Positions 35,475-43,304 of a stretch of 64,000 nucleotides of DNA are shown piece by piece. The position numbers and the translations under genes are program-made. Within the stretch, counting starts at the first letter, position 1, and every line of letters starts with the position of its first letter. The DNA is from Chitinophagaceae bacterium (GTDB lineage Bacteria; Bacteroidota; Bacteroidia; Chitinophagales; Chitinophagaceae). Location: contig JADJTY010000012.1 of NCBI GenBank assembly GCA_016710935.1, forward strand, positions 776,241 through 840,240. The letters run 5' to 3'. The notes beneath the pieces are model-generated. The model was not told the DNA's origin. It made no database searches and worked only from the letters and a program-made list of their open reading frames with translations.

Positions 35475-36121
35475 ATTCTTTTTAAGCCAATGTTAAATTC
35501 AAATGTTTTGTGCGATATGCCAATGGTATCCGGTATACCATCAATATAATTTTTCATCACCGCCTCCACCATTGTCTTTTTGTTGGATGCTCTTTCCATA
35601 CGCACCAGTTCATCACCGCTTTGGTTTGTAATATAATAATTAAAGCCTTTGGTTTGCGGGAAAATAAAATAAGTCAGCCCCTGATTGGTTTTCACAATGG
35701 CCTTTGAATTGTCCAATCTGTTCATCAGTACCAGTTCAAAATCGTGCTGCAGGGTTTTAATGACCGACTTTTTGTTCAGCTTTTTCATGATGGAATACAC
35801 TTTAAAACTGCCATCAGCCGCAAATTCAAAATCAAAAAAACCAAGGCCCATTTCGTTGCTGAAAACAACACGGGTACTGCTGTCTGGCATTTTTTTAATA
35901 AGCAGCAATCCGCTTAAATGATTACCCATCACATCAACGGTGGTATTGTACAAGGCTACAGTAAAAGCGGGCTTGAATTTTTGCAGAACATTCACTTCCG
36001 CCTGAGCAGATTGCATTTGCTGATGAGCCGGAGAGCAGCTCAACATCCCCCCGATAACCATCGGGGCTATCGGCAGCACCCAGCTACTTAATATCAAATA
36101 AGTTATCCGGAATTGATGCAT
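35465..36121 (-). CDS. Probable lipoprotein of the pigment cluster
   Basis: 218 residues if started at 36121, giving a hydrophobic signal and a lipobox-like GGMLSC-S. The start overlaps the LolA-like gene by 38 bases; an internal ATG at 36061 gives a poor signal, so 36121 is preferred but uncertain. The signal segment is partly encoded by the CCCCGAT palindrome at 36049-36066. The body is beta-rich (TVDVMGNHLSGLLLIKKM, TRVVFSNEMGLGFFDFEF). Position next to LolA suggests an outer-membrane lipoprotein in pigment placement; family not recognised. Confidence 0.7.
   Translation of the reverse strand: MHQFRITYLILSSWVLPIAPMVIGGMLSCSPAHQQMQSAQAEVNVLQKFKPAFTVALYNTTVDVMGNHLSGLLLIKKMPDSSTRVVFSNEMGLGFFDFEFAADGSFKVYSIMKKLNKKSVIKTLQHDFELVLMNRLDNSKAIVKTNQGLTYFIFPQTKGFNYYITNQSGDELVRMERASNKKTMVEAVMKNYIDGIPDTIGISHKTFEFNIGLKRIER
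36049..36066. repeat. CCCGATA-family palindrome inside a signal peptide, copy 3
   Basis: CCCCGAT-AACC-ATCGGGG is a perfect 7-bp inverted repeat with a 4-base loop, extended by CTATCGG. It encodes part of APMVIGG in the lipoprotein signal region. Relatives lie at 945-960 and 1582-1597. Confidence 0.65.
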
Positions 36122-36719
36122 TCAGTTCTTTATTGGTAAAACGCATGATGGTATTATCGCCCGAAAGTTCAAGCATTTGAATACTTGTAACAGAAAAATC
36201 TTTTTTATCAACCACCACATTGATCGATCTAAACATCTCTTTCATGCCTTTGCTCACAGGTGTCAGTTCAACCAGCGCATTGGTTTTGCTTTCAAAAACA
36301 CGGGTTTTAAAATCAGTATTATCCAGCATGGTGCCCTGCATACAGTCAATCATAATTTTATTGATCTGCTGAAACATTTTGTTCGATTTGGTAGACACTT
36401 TGCTTTCCTTGGCGCCGTCTTTTACATACACTTTATCCTTGTTCAGAATCATCAGGTATTTAAAGGGCTGGGTATATTCCATCCGCACCCGGCTGTCTTT
36501 CTTAAACCAGAAATTTCCTTTGGACGTGATTTTTTCTGAGAGCATACTCAGGTTTTTATCCTGGGTAAAATCAGATCTGATGGAGGTGCTTTTTAACGCA
36601 ACGGCAGCAAATGCGGTTTTAAACTTTACGAGGTCAGCAACAGGGGTATAGCCGGCGTATTGTGCATGGGAAGCCATTGCAACAGCAAGCATAGAAAACA
36701 GAAATAGTAATTTACGCAT
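36084..36719 (-). CDS. LolA-like outer-membrane lipoprotein carrier protein
   Basis: 211 residues, signal peptide MRKLLFLFSMLAVAMASHA. The LolA pattern is clear: IRSDFTQDKNLSMLSEKITSKGNFWFKKDSRVRMEYTQPFKYLMILNKDKVYV. LolA carries lipoproteins through the periplasm in a hydrophobic cavity; cluster-encoded versions in flexirubin/aryl-polyene loci probably carry the pigment lipid to the outer membrane (inference). Start overlaps the deacetylase-like gene by 8 bases. Confidence 0.88.
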   Translation of the reverse strand: MRKLLFLFSMLAVAMASHAQYAGYTPVADLVKFKTAFAAVALKSTSIRSDFTQDKNLSMLSEKITSKGNFWFKKDSRVRMEYTQPFKYLMILNKDKVYVKDGAKESKVSTKSNKMFQQINKIMIDCMQGTMLDNTDFKTRVFESKTNALVELTPVSKGMKEMFRSINVVVDKKDFSVTSIQMLELSGDNTIMRFTNKELNASIPDNLFDIK

Positions 36720-37485
36720 AGGGTTGCAAAGCTAACAATTTATCAAGCGGAATGATGTTGTAGCCTCTTTTTTTAACTTCTTGTATAAATTCAGGTAAAA
36801 CATCCAAAGTAGTCTTACTGGTATCATGAAAAAGAAAGACAGCACCGGGTGTTATCCCTTCATTGATCTTTGCCAGTAGTTTCTTTCCATCTTTAATCAC
36901 CGTATCCAGTGACCTTACACTCCACCCAACCGGTGTATACCCGCCATTGCTGATCGCCTTTGCTAAATTTGGATTGGTAACACCGTAGGGTGGCCTGAAT
37001 AATTTGGGCTTAAGCCCGGTAACCCTTTCCATTTCTGCGTCCATCTGTTGCAGATCATCCTGCATTTTTTTGGCAGCATACATATCAAACCAAAAATGAT
37101 GGGAGTAACTGTGGTTGCCGATAATGTGGCCCTCAGCCAGTACCTGTTTTAAAATGGTTTCATTACCCGCAATGCGTTTGCCAATGCAGAAAAATGTTGC
37201 TTTAACATGCTCTGCATTCAGTATAGCCAGAATTTCTTTGGTATAGTTTGTTGCCGGACCATCATCAAAGCTGATGGCAATTTCTTTTTTATCGGTATTG
37301 GCCTTACAAACAATTTTAATGAAGAAATTGGAACCCACGTAGTAACAACCCCAAAATACAATGAGAGCATAAGCAATAAGCAACAGGCAATAAGCAAAGA
37401 TGGGCAGTCCGTATTGTATATGCACACCAATTAAAATGGCGAGCAGTACAATAAAAAAAATATTTGTGTTGCGGAAGTTTAACAT
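36712..37485 (-). CDS. Polysaccharide-deacetylase (NodB) family protein
   Basis: 257 residues. N-terminal hydrophobic anchor region (~8-55) partly encoded by a heptamer repeat. NodB domain with ISFDDGPATNYT (catalytic Asp-Asp), HSYSHHFWF (metal His) and FRPPYGVTN, plus a C-terminal LFHDTS. Family enzymes remove N-acetyl or other acyl groups from glycans. Its tight place in the operon (7- and 8-base overlaps) suggests it acts on a pigment precursor or on the envelope site of attachment; this is inference. Confidence 0.88.
   Translation of the reverse strand: MLNFRNTNIFFIVLLAILIGVHIQYGLPIFAYCLLLIAYALIVFWGCYYVGSNFFIKIVCKANTDKKEIAISFDDGPATNYTKEILAILNAEHVKATFFCIGKRIAGNETILKQVLAEGHIIGNHSYSHHFWFDMYAAKKMQDDLQQMDAEMERVTGLKPKLFRPPYGVTNPNLAKAISNGGYTPVGWSVRSLDTVIKDGKKLLAKINEGITPGAVFLFHDTSKTTLDVLPEFIQEVKKRGYNIIPLDKLLALQPYA
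37370..37397. repeat. Heptamer tandem repeat inside the deacetylase membrane anchor
   Basis: On the minus strand: TTGCTTA, TTGCCTG, TTGCTTA, TTGCTTA, encoding AYCLLLIAYAL. Same heptamer family as 17938-17965. Confidence 0.75.
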
Positions 37486-38534
37486 GCCGACAGCAAAGAT
37501 AAAGAATGATGTATGCCCTGGTAGTGATTGTAAATTAAAATCCTGTTGATCTTTTTATCAGCAGAACCGGCGTAATTCAATGCGGCAGGAACCCTTCCTG
37601 ATTTGATAGTAACAGCTGCGAGCCACATGGCAAAAGCTGCTGCAGTTGGGTATTCTCCGCACAGGTGTTTATAATTGAGCATTTCTTTTGCCTTGAAAAT
37701 AGTTTGCCCAAGTTGCTCATAAACTTTGTCTTCGCCAGCATCCCCGTTTTTTCCGGTGATGATCAGATCGATATCATTCATACTTACAGCATGCCTTTCT
37801 ACAAAAGCAGCGATCTGCTTTTCAATATCATTAATTCCTTCAGGCTTGTAAAAAGTATGCAGTCCGTCCAGTTTTGCATAATCGGTTGCAGCAGGTTCAT
37901 TGGCCAATAAGAAAAACGTAGCGCCTTCCCCGGCAATGGTTCCTTTGGTTTTTGTTTTATAAATATCCAGGTTTGATACCGGCCCTTGCTTATATAAACC
38001 CAACCTGTTTAAAATGGTATGGCTTGTGTTGGTGATCTCATCAATGGCGCCAACCAATACATTAGCGGCATCATTTTCTTTCAGCAGCATCATCCCGTCA
38101 AGCAGGGCACTTTCAAAAGAAAAACCGCGGTGTACAAAAGCGTTGTTGTAATGATTGCAATGCAGCAGCAAACCAATTTGTGCGCCAATGGTATTGTGTG
38201 TTGACTGTATGAATGAAGTTGGCGTAAGTAGTTCTTCATTAAACTCAACCAGCTTGCTTAAAAAAGAATTCGTGTCTTCCAGGCAGCCATAAGCCGTGCC
38301 GGTAATAATGGCATCGGGTACTTTAACTTCCGCTTCCTGCAAACATTCCATAGCAGCGGCCACACCCATCCGTATGATGCGGCTCATGCGCCTGATCTGC
38401 TTGGGGTCAATAAAATCTTTGTAATCAGGTTCTATGCAGGCAAGGCGATTGCCGGTGTATGCCACAGCATCAACCAATGGCTGGTGGCCAAAGGTTTTTT
38501 GGGGTGAAATATTTCCTGTTGCCCTGATGTACAT
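37479..38534 (-). CDS. Ketosynthase-like chain length factor, CLF 2
   Basis: 351 residues, paralogous to CLF 1. The nucleophile position is VHRGFSFESA with Gly137 in place of Cys, so it should be catalytically silent as a condensing enzyme. It follows KS 2 on the same strand, but 290 bases with four hairpins lie between them. Likely a chain-length-determining partner of KS 2. Overlaps the deacetylase start by 7 bases. Confidence 0.88.
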   Translation of the reverse strand: MYIRATGNISPQKTFGHQPLVDAVAYTGNRLACIEPDYKDFIDPKQIRRMSRIIRMGVAAAMECLQEAEVKVPDAIITGTAYGCLEDTNSFLSKLVEFNEELLTPTSFIQSTHNTIGAQIGLLLHCNHYNNAFVHRGFSFESALLDGMMLLKENDAANVLVGAIDEITNTSHTILNRLGLYKQGPVSNLDIYKTKTKGTIAGEGATFFLLANEPAATDYAKLDGLHTFYKPEGINDIEKQIAAFVERHAVSMNDIDLIITGKNGDAGEDKVYEQLGQTIFKAKEMLNYKHLCGEYPTAAAFAMWLAAVTIKSGRVPAALNYAGSADKKINRILIYNHYQGIHHSLSLLSAC

Positions 38535-38574
38535 TTCTATTTATTAATTATTGTTTCTGATTAGAGCCACAAAA

Positions 38575-38803
38575 CGTTCCTACGGAACGAAGGACATTAA
38601 ACTTATTATTGAGCTACCCACAAATCGTCCCTAACGGGACGTGGCGTCGTTTGAAGCATTACTTTCTCTATGTATACTCCGATAAAATACAAGAGAGCTA
38701 ATTCTATCCAAATTATTTAACCGCACACTTTTAAATCGTTCCGTTAGGAACGTCTCATTGGTAGATTAAATTATCAAAAGATCTTCAATGTTCCATCGGA
38801 ACA
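38575..38803. repeat. Four GTTCC-type hairpins between KS 2 and CLF 2
   Basis: CGTTCC-TAC-GGAACG (38575-38589), CGTCCC-TAAC-GGGACG (38626-38641), CGTTCC-GTTA-GGAACG (38737-38752) and TGTTCC-ATC-GGAACA (38789-38803). All share a GTTCC/GGAAC-like arm. The 290-base gap holds no ORF. Possibly an array of dispersed palindromes or mRNA-stability/processing stems in the operon. Confidence 0.65.
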
Positions 38804-38824
38804 TATTGTGCTTATTGCCAAAGC

Positions 38825-40033
38825 TTAAATTTTAGAAAAAATCAATGATGAACAATTTCCTCCAAATCCAAACGAATTGGAAAGCACATGTTTCACTTCC
38901 ACATTTTTTACCAATGCCCTTTCCGGCACAAACGGCAGATCAACCATGGGCGTTTCCAAACGCAGGTTTGGAAAAATAATTCCATGCTGCAAAGCCAAAA
39001 CAGCAAACACGGCTTCTATGCCACCACTGGCAGCAAGTGTATGGCCTGTAAAGGTTTTTGTTGAACTCATTTTTGGATAATGCGGATCAAACAATCTTTT
39101 GATTGCCGTTCCTTCCGCAATATCATTGTTCTGTGTACCGGTACCATGCAGATTTATATAATCAATGTCTTCGGGTTTTAATCCCGCTTTTTGTAATGCA
39201 CCACTCATAGCCAGGTAAGAACCAATTCCATCCGGCGATGAAGCTGTTTGGTGATAGGCATCATTGGCATTGCAATAACCGCTTAAAATAATGGTTGGTT
39301 TGTTTTTTAATGTAGCAGCAACTTTATCAGAAACCAGTACTACATAACCAGCGCCTTCACCAAGGTTCAGGCCCCGGCGGTTTTGGTCAAAAGGCTGACA
39401 AAACTGTTCATCAACGATCATCAATGTATTAAAACCATTAAGGGTAAATCTTGTCATGGAATCGGTACCGCCGGCAACAACCACATCAACAATATTATTT
39501 CTTATTAGCCTGGCGCCTAAAAATATAGCATTGGCCGATGATGAACAGGCCGTACTGATGGTGGTGATGTAATCTTTAATATGCAATGCATCGGCAACCA
39601 ATTCTGTTACACTGCCACACTCGTGGTTAATAACATCGCGTAATTTTCCTTTACTGTTATCGGATAAAAATTCGGTGAAGAAGTTTTCGGTTTTATCCAT
39701 ACCGCCAACAGAAGTGGCGGAAATAAAACCTGTGCGTAGGTCTTTAATATTTTCAATGCCTGCAGTTGCAAGCGCTTCCTTAGCGGCAACTAAACTTAAT
39801 AAAGCGGTCCGGCTTTTTATTTTTGGTAAGCCTGCAAGTTGTGCAAGCTCTTCATCACCCAGCTTAACTTCAGCAACCGGCAACCTGTTGCCGTGAGCAG
39901 AATGTAAGTATCGCATCTGCCCCATTCCAGCCCGGCCATTTTCCAATGCATCCAGGCATTCGGCCACATTGTTGCCTATGGCCGAAATAATACCGGTGCC
40001 TGCAATAAAAACAGGTGCATTATTATTAAGCAT
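38825..40033 (-). CDS. Beta-ketoacyl-ACP synthase (KAS II type), KS 2
   Basis: 402 residues. Cys163 in TACSSSANAIFLGARL, His in INLHGTGTQNNDIAEG and His in FTGHTLAASGGIEA. Paralogue of KS 1 (same SSSANAI nucleophile elbow and near-identical C-terminus SNSFGFGGNCSSLIFSK). Start overlaps ACP 2 by 8 bases, so both are co-translated. With CLF 2 and ACP 2 it mirrors the plus-strand ACP 1-KS 1-CLF 1 unit. Confidence 0.93.
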   Translation of the reverse strand: MLNNNAPVFIAGTGIISAIGNNVAECLDALENGRAGMGQMRYLHSAHGNRLPVAEVKLGDEELAQLAGLPKIKSRTALLSLVAAKEALATAGIENIKDLRTGFISATSVGGMDKTENFFTEFLSDNSKGKLRDVINHECGSVTELVADALHIKDYITTISTACSSSANAIFLGARLIRNNIVDVVVAGGTDSMTRFTLNGFNTLMIVDEQFCQPFDQNRRGLNLGEGAGYVVLVSDKVAATLKNKPTIILSGYCNANDAYHQTASSPDGIGSYLAMSGALQKAGLKPEDIDYINLHGTGTQNNDIAEGTAIKRLFDPHYPKMSSTKTFTGHTLAASGGIEAVFAVLALQHGIIFPNLRLETPMVDLPFVPERALVKNVEVKHVLSNSFGFGGNCSSLIFSKI

Positions 40034-40289
40034 GCTGGGCTTGATGATCAGTTATGTATTCGGCCATGGTGCGTACGGTTTTAAAAACCCTTGGGCCGTC
40101 TTCTGCATTTGATAACTTGATCTTATACTGCTGCTGCAATAAAACGATCAATTCCAGTGCATCTATCGAATCAAGGCCAAGACCTTCAACAAACAGCGGT
40201 TGGTCGTCTCCTATATCCTCAGGTTTAGTATCCTGCAAATTCAACTGGGCAATGATCTGTGTTTTCAGATCCGACATTAATTTATCCAT
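40026..40289 (-). CDS. Acyl carrier protein (ACP 2)
   Basis: 87 residues with the phosphopantetheine site LGLDSIDALEL (Ser41). Starts 8 bases inside the preceding gene's end (an ATG at 40277 is an alternative without overlap). Very similar to ACP 1. It likely carries the polyene chain for KS 2/CLF 2. Confidence 0.92.
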   Translation of the reverse strand: MDKLMSDLKTQIIAQLNLQDTKPEDIGDDQPLFVEGLGLDSIDALELIVLLQQQYKIKLSNAEDGPRVFKTVRTMAEYITDHQAQHA

Positions 40290-40908
40290 TTTGTAACTGA
40301 TGTATTTTAGTAAGGTTTTCTTTTGTAAAATTAACTGAATTGGCGCTTTTTTCTTGCTCTATTAAAAATAAAGTTGCATTATAATTTTTGTCCAATACAT
40401 CTACCCAGCCGCAAATACAACACTGTAATATATTATTATTAATCATGTTGCTTACATATTGTTCAATAAATCCTGCATCAAAGCACTCAAAAATAAAAAA
40501 TGCATTTTCGCCCTTAAAATGATGCCGGATAGCCATTTCGCCAATTACAATATTGGGTAATGTATATACAAACAGCGCCGGACTGGCCATGGTATTGGTT
40601 GTTTCGTAGTATTTAATATCCGTATCCAGGCTTGCATTGGCGTTGGATAATACGATGCCCACATCTTCGGGCTTATATTTTTCTTTATCAAAGCCGTTCT
40701 GCAATAAAATTTCGTTGGCCAGCCATCCCAATTTACTCAGGTTATCCATTTTATGGAATTTAGGATACTGTAATTCAAAATGACGGTAAATTGCAACCAG
40801 AAATTCCGGCAGTTCCGGTTCTTTTTCTTCAAACACCTGCAGCCCGTTTTTATAAACAATATTATTGCTTATAATACAACTTGCCGTGATATGATTTTCT
40901 GTTTTCAA
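40282..40908 (-). CDS. Half-length ketosynthase-like protein
   Basis: 208 residues, about half a ketosynthase. The block YKPEDVGIVLSNANASLDTD and the later IFECFDAGFIEQYV ... CCICGWVDVL align with the KS N-terminal lobe (V-x-SS... and nucleophile elbow), but nothing corresponds to the C-terminal His-bearing lobe. A Cys is present at the elbow (FECFDA). Known in Bacteroidota as 3-oxoacyl-ACP-synthase-like; probably structural or regulatory. It is flanked by the FAD gene (45-base gap) and ACP 2 (8-base overlap). Confidence 0.7.
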   Translation of the reverse strand: MKTENHITASCIISNNIVYKNGLQVFEEKEPELPEFLVAIYRHFELQYPKFHKMDNLSKLGWLANEILLQNGFDKEKYKPEDVGIVLSNANASLDTDIKYYETTNTMASPALFVYTLPNIVIGEMAIRHHFKGENAFFIFECFDAGFIEQYVSNMINNNILQCCICGWVDVLDKNYNATLFLIEQEKSANSVNFTKENLTKIHQLQNG

Positions 40909-40953
40909 AATGTATAATACGCTTCTTTGCTAACACAATACATGTCAGATTTT

Positions 40954-42198
40954 TTACTTAGTTAGGGCATCTCTTGCTTTGATCATTTTTTCCAGCTTTA
41001 TTAACGCTGTTGAATGATCTTTTACATAAGGGTTGTTGGTATCCCAAACATACCCGGCTAATACAGAACAGATCATACTCTTGATCTCGGGCACCTGGTT
41101 ATCGGCAAAAAATATGGTATCCAGCGTTCCCTCGTACCAGGCCATTACATAAGAGCGAAAAGTGTTTACTCCCTGCATCATTATTTCGGTATATTCTTTT
41201 TCCCAGTCCACCTGTTCACCTTGCAGTGTTTTTATTACAAGATGGGCTGCGGTTTGACTTGAAACAGTTGCCAGCGTTACGCCCGATGAGAAAACCGGAT
41301 CCAGGAATTCTGTTACATTACCTGTTAACACAAAACCATCGCCATAAAATTTTGTGGTACTTACCGAATACGATTCCAGAACCCTGGGTTCAAAAATAAA
41401 TTCAACATCTTTCGTTCTTTCGGCCAGGTAAGGCTCACTGGCCAACAAGTCCCTGAGCTGTTCTTCCGGTGTACTTCCTGCTGTTGATTTAAAGAATGTT
41501 GGTTCGCCCACAAAACCCACCGAAGTATTTCCGTTTGAAAAAGGTATTACCCAGATCCATATTCCCTTTTGATGCACGATGATGGTAATACGGTTTGGTT
41601 CATCATCCATGGTACGTTTGGTATCTACCACATGTGTAAAAAATGCTTTTCGCGGCGGCAGGTTTGAGGGTTTATCCATATTGAATAAACGGGGTATCAC
41701 CCTTCCATAGCCGCTGCCATCCACAATAAATCTTGCTTCGATCTGTGATTTGTTACCATCATTATCTTCTACGGTAGTTACAGAATCAGTTCCCGTAAAT
41801 TCGATGCCGGTAACAGTTGTTTCGTAACTCACCGGTATGCCCATTATTTCGCAGGTATCGGCCAGGGTTTTATCAAACTCGCCACGGGGTACCTGCCAGG
41901 TCCAGCTCCATCCGGGTGTAAACTGATCGGCAAAAAAGTAATCGCATATCTTTCCATTCTTTACAAACTTTGCCCCAAATTTTTCCTGAAACCCATTCTC
42001 CTTTACCGCATCTATAAAACCTGCTTCTTCCAAAGCTTCCATGCAACGGGGTAACAGGCTTTCGCCAATAACAAACCGGGGAAATTTCATTTTTTCCACT
42101 ATCCTTACAGAAAAACCTGCTTTTTTTATGATAGAAGCGGCAACGGTTCCTGCGGGACCGGCACCAATAACCAGCACATCTGTTTTTTCTGTTTTCAT
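40954..42198 (-). CDS. FAD-dependent oxidoreductase, halogenase-like (PltA/CmlS type)
   Basis: 414 residues. FAD site VIGAGPAGTVAASII near the N-terminus, then VIGESLLPR and FQEKFGAKFVKNG, which fit the FxxKxGAxF motif carrying the halogenase lysine. WIWVIPFSNGN (WxWxIP) also fits flavin-dependent halogenases. Family members chlorinate phenolic or carrier-bound aromatics, or hydroxylate related substrates. Chlorinated flexirubins are known, so aryl-ring halogenation is plausible. Five bases separate it from the methyltransferase gene. Confidence 0.82.
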   Translation of the reverse strand: MKTEKTDVLVIGAGPAGTVAASIIKKAGFSVRIVEKMKFPRFVIGESLLPRCMEALEEAGFIDAVKENGFQEKFGAKFVKNGKICDYFFADQFTPGWSWTWQVPRGEFDKTLADTCEIMGIPVSYETTVTGIEFTGTDSVTTVEDNDGNKSQIEARFIVDGSGYGRVIPRLFNMDKPSNLPPRKAFFTHVVDTKRTMDDEPNRITIIVHQKGIWIWVIPFSNGNTSVGFVGEPTFFKSTAGSTPEEQLRDLLASEPYLAERTKDVEFIFEPRVLESYSVSTTKFYGDGFVLTGNVTEFLDPVFSSGVTLATVSSQTAAHLVIKTLQGEQVDWEKEYTEIMMQGVNTFRSYVMAWYEGTLDTIFFADNQVPEIKSMICSVLAGYVWDTNNPYVKDHSTALIKLEKMIKARDALTK

Positions 42199-42203
42199 AT
42201 GTT

Positions 42204-43274
42204 TTATTTTCTTTTCTTACATTTCAGTAATGTCTGGCTCAATCCTATATTATCTGTTTGTTCTATAATTTCAAGTCCTGCATCCTCAATGCATTTAATA
42301 AAAACTTCAGAGTTGTACATCTGGCTGTTACCATTTGCCAATACGGTAAAGTAAAGAGAAAGTTGCTGTAAACAAAATGCACCAATTTCAAATTTCTGCC
42401 TGTCCCAAAGTGGTTCCATAATAATTACCTGCCCATTGTCATCCAGCGCTTCACAACATCTTTTTAATATAGACACAATTTCGGCCTCTGAAAAGCAATC
42501 CAGAAACTGGCTCATCCAGATGGCATCAAATCCGCCCGGTATCTTTGTTTGTTCGTCCAGGATGTTTACCGGTATAAAAGAAACCCTGTCATTAAGACCC
42601 ATTTCTTCAATCGTTTTTTTTGCTACATTCAGCTGCCCGGGTAAGTCCATAATTGTAACATGAATATCCGGAGCAAATTTTGTTGATGCAATGGCCCACT
42701 TACCGGTATTGCCGCCAATATCTAATATGTTTTTTACACTTCCATTATAAACCATTGGTAATACCAGCGGAAATACGTCATCGGAAAAAAAGTGGTCGTA
42801 ATTAAACCAGCTTTTTTGTACTTGCGGGGGCAATTGAGAAAGTCCTTCATATATCGTGTTCCATTCACCAAAATGCTTTAACCCCACTGGTTTACCAGTT
42901 TGTATACTTTCCTCCAGGTGAAAAAATCCCTGGTAATTTACATCCTGCACAAAATCCATATTGACAATCGTTAGTGGGTCGTTCAAAATAAAATGACCTG
43001 TTTTACCAAGCGTATAAATATTATCATTTACCAAAACCAGGCCAAGTCCAAGACCCGATTCCAATAAAACCCTTACTCCATACACACTGAGTTTTACTTT
43101 TTCTGCAATTTCAGCATTGGTAATTCCGTTTGAGCCACTGTCTTCAATCACTTTTAAAATGCCTGAATCCCTGAGTACCCTGGCTACCTGAAAAATTACC
43201 GGACCATGGGCGATCCATTGTGCTGCCTCTATTGCTTCAAATGCCGTTTTTTTATCCCTGGAAAAAAATTTCAT
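42204..43274 (-). CDS. SAM-dependent O-methyltransferase-type protein
   Basis: 356 residues. N-terminal helical dimerisation region with HTH-like NAEIAEKVKLSVYGVRVLLESGLG; SAM site ILDIGGNTGKWAI; motif IMDLPGQLNVA; FDAIWMSQFLDCFSEAEIVSILKRC. This is the plant-OMT/acetylserotonin-methyltransferase-like class. It could methylate the aryl head group or ring hydroxyl of the pigment; the regiochemistry cannot be told. Confidence 0.87.
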   Translation of the reverse strand: MKFFSRDKKTAFEAIEAAQWIAHGPVIFQVARVLRDSGILKVIEDSGSNGITNAEIAEKVKLSVYGVRVLLESGLGLGLVLVNDNIYTLGKTGHFILNDPLTIVNMDFVQDVNYQGFFHLEESIQTGKPVGLKHFGEWNTIYEGLSQLPPQVQKSWFNYDHFFSDDVFPLVLPMVYNGSVKNILDIGGNTGKWAIASTKFAPDIHVTIMDLPGQLNVAKKTIEEMGLNDRVSFIPVNILDEQTKIPGGFDAIWMSQFLDCFSEAEIVSILKRCCEALDDNGQVIIMEPLWDRQKFEIGAFCLQQLSLYFTVLANGNSQMYNSEVFIKCIEDAGLEIIEQTDNIGLSQTLLKCKKRK

Positions 43275-43304
43275 AACTTACTTAAAGTGTGTTTTATTTT
43301 TAAA

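Noticed and set aside
38575..38803. Possible CRISPR array (regular hairpins)
   Set aside because: Only four short arms with unequal spacing and differing loops; no repeat-spacer structure and no cas genes.
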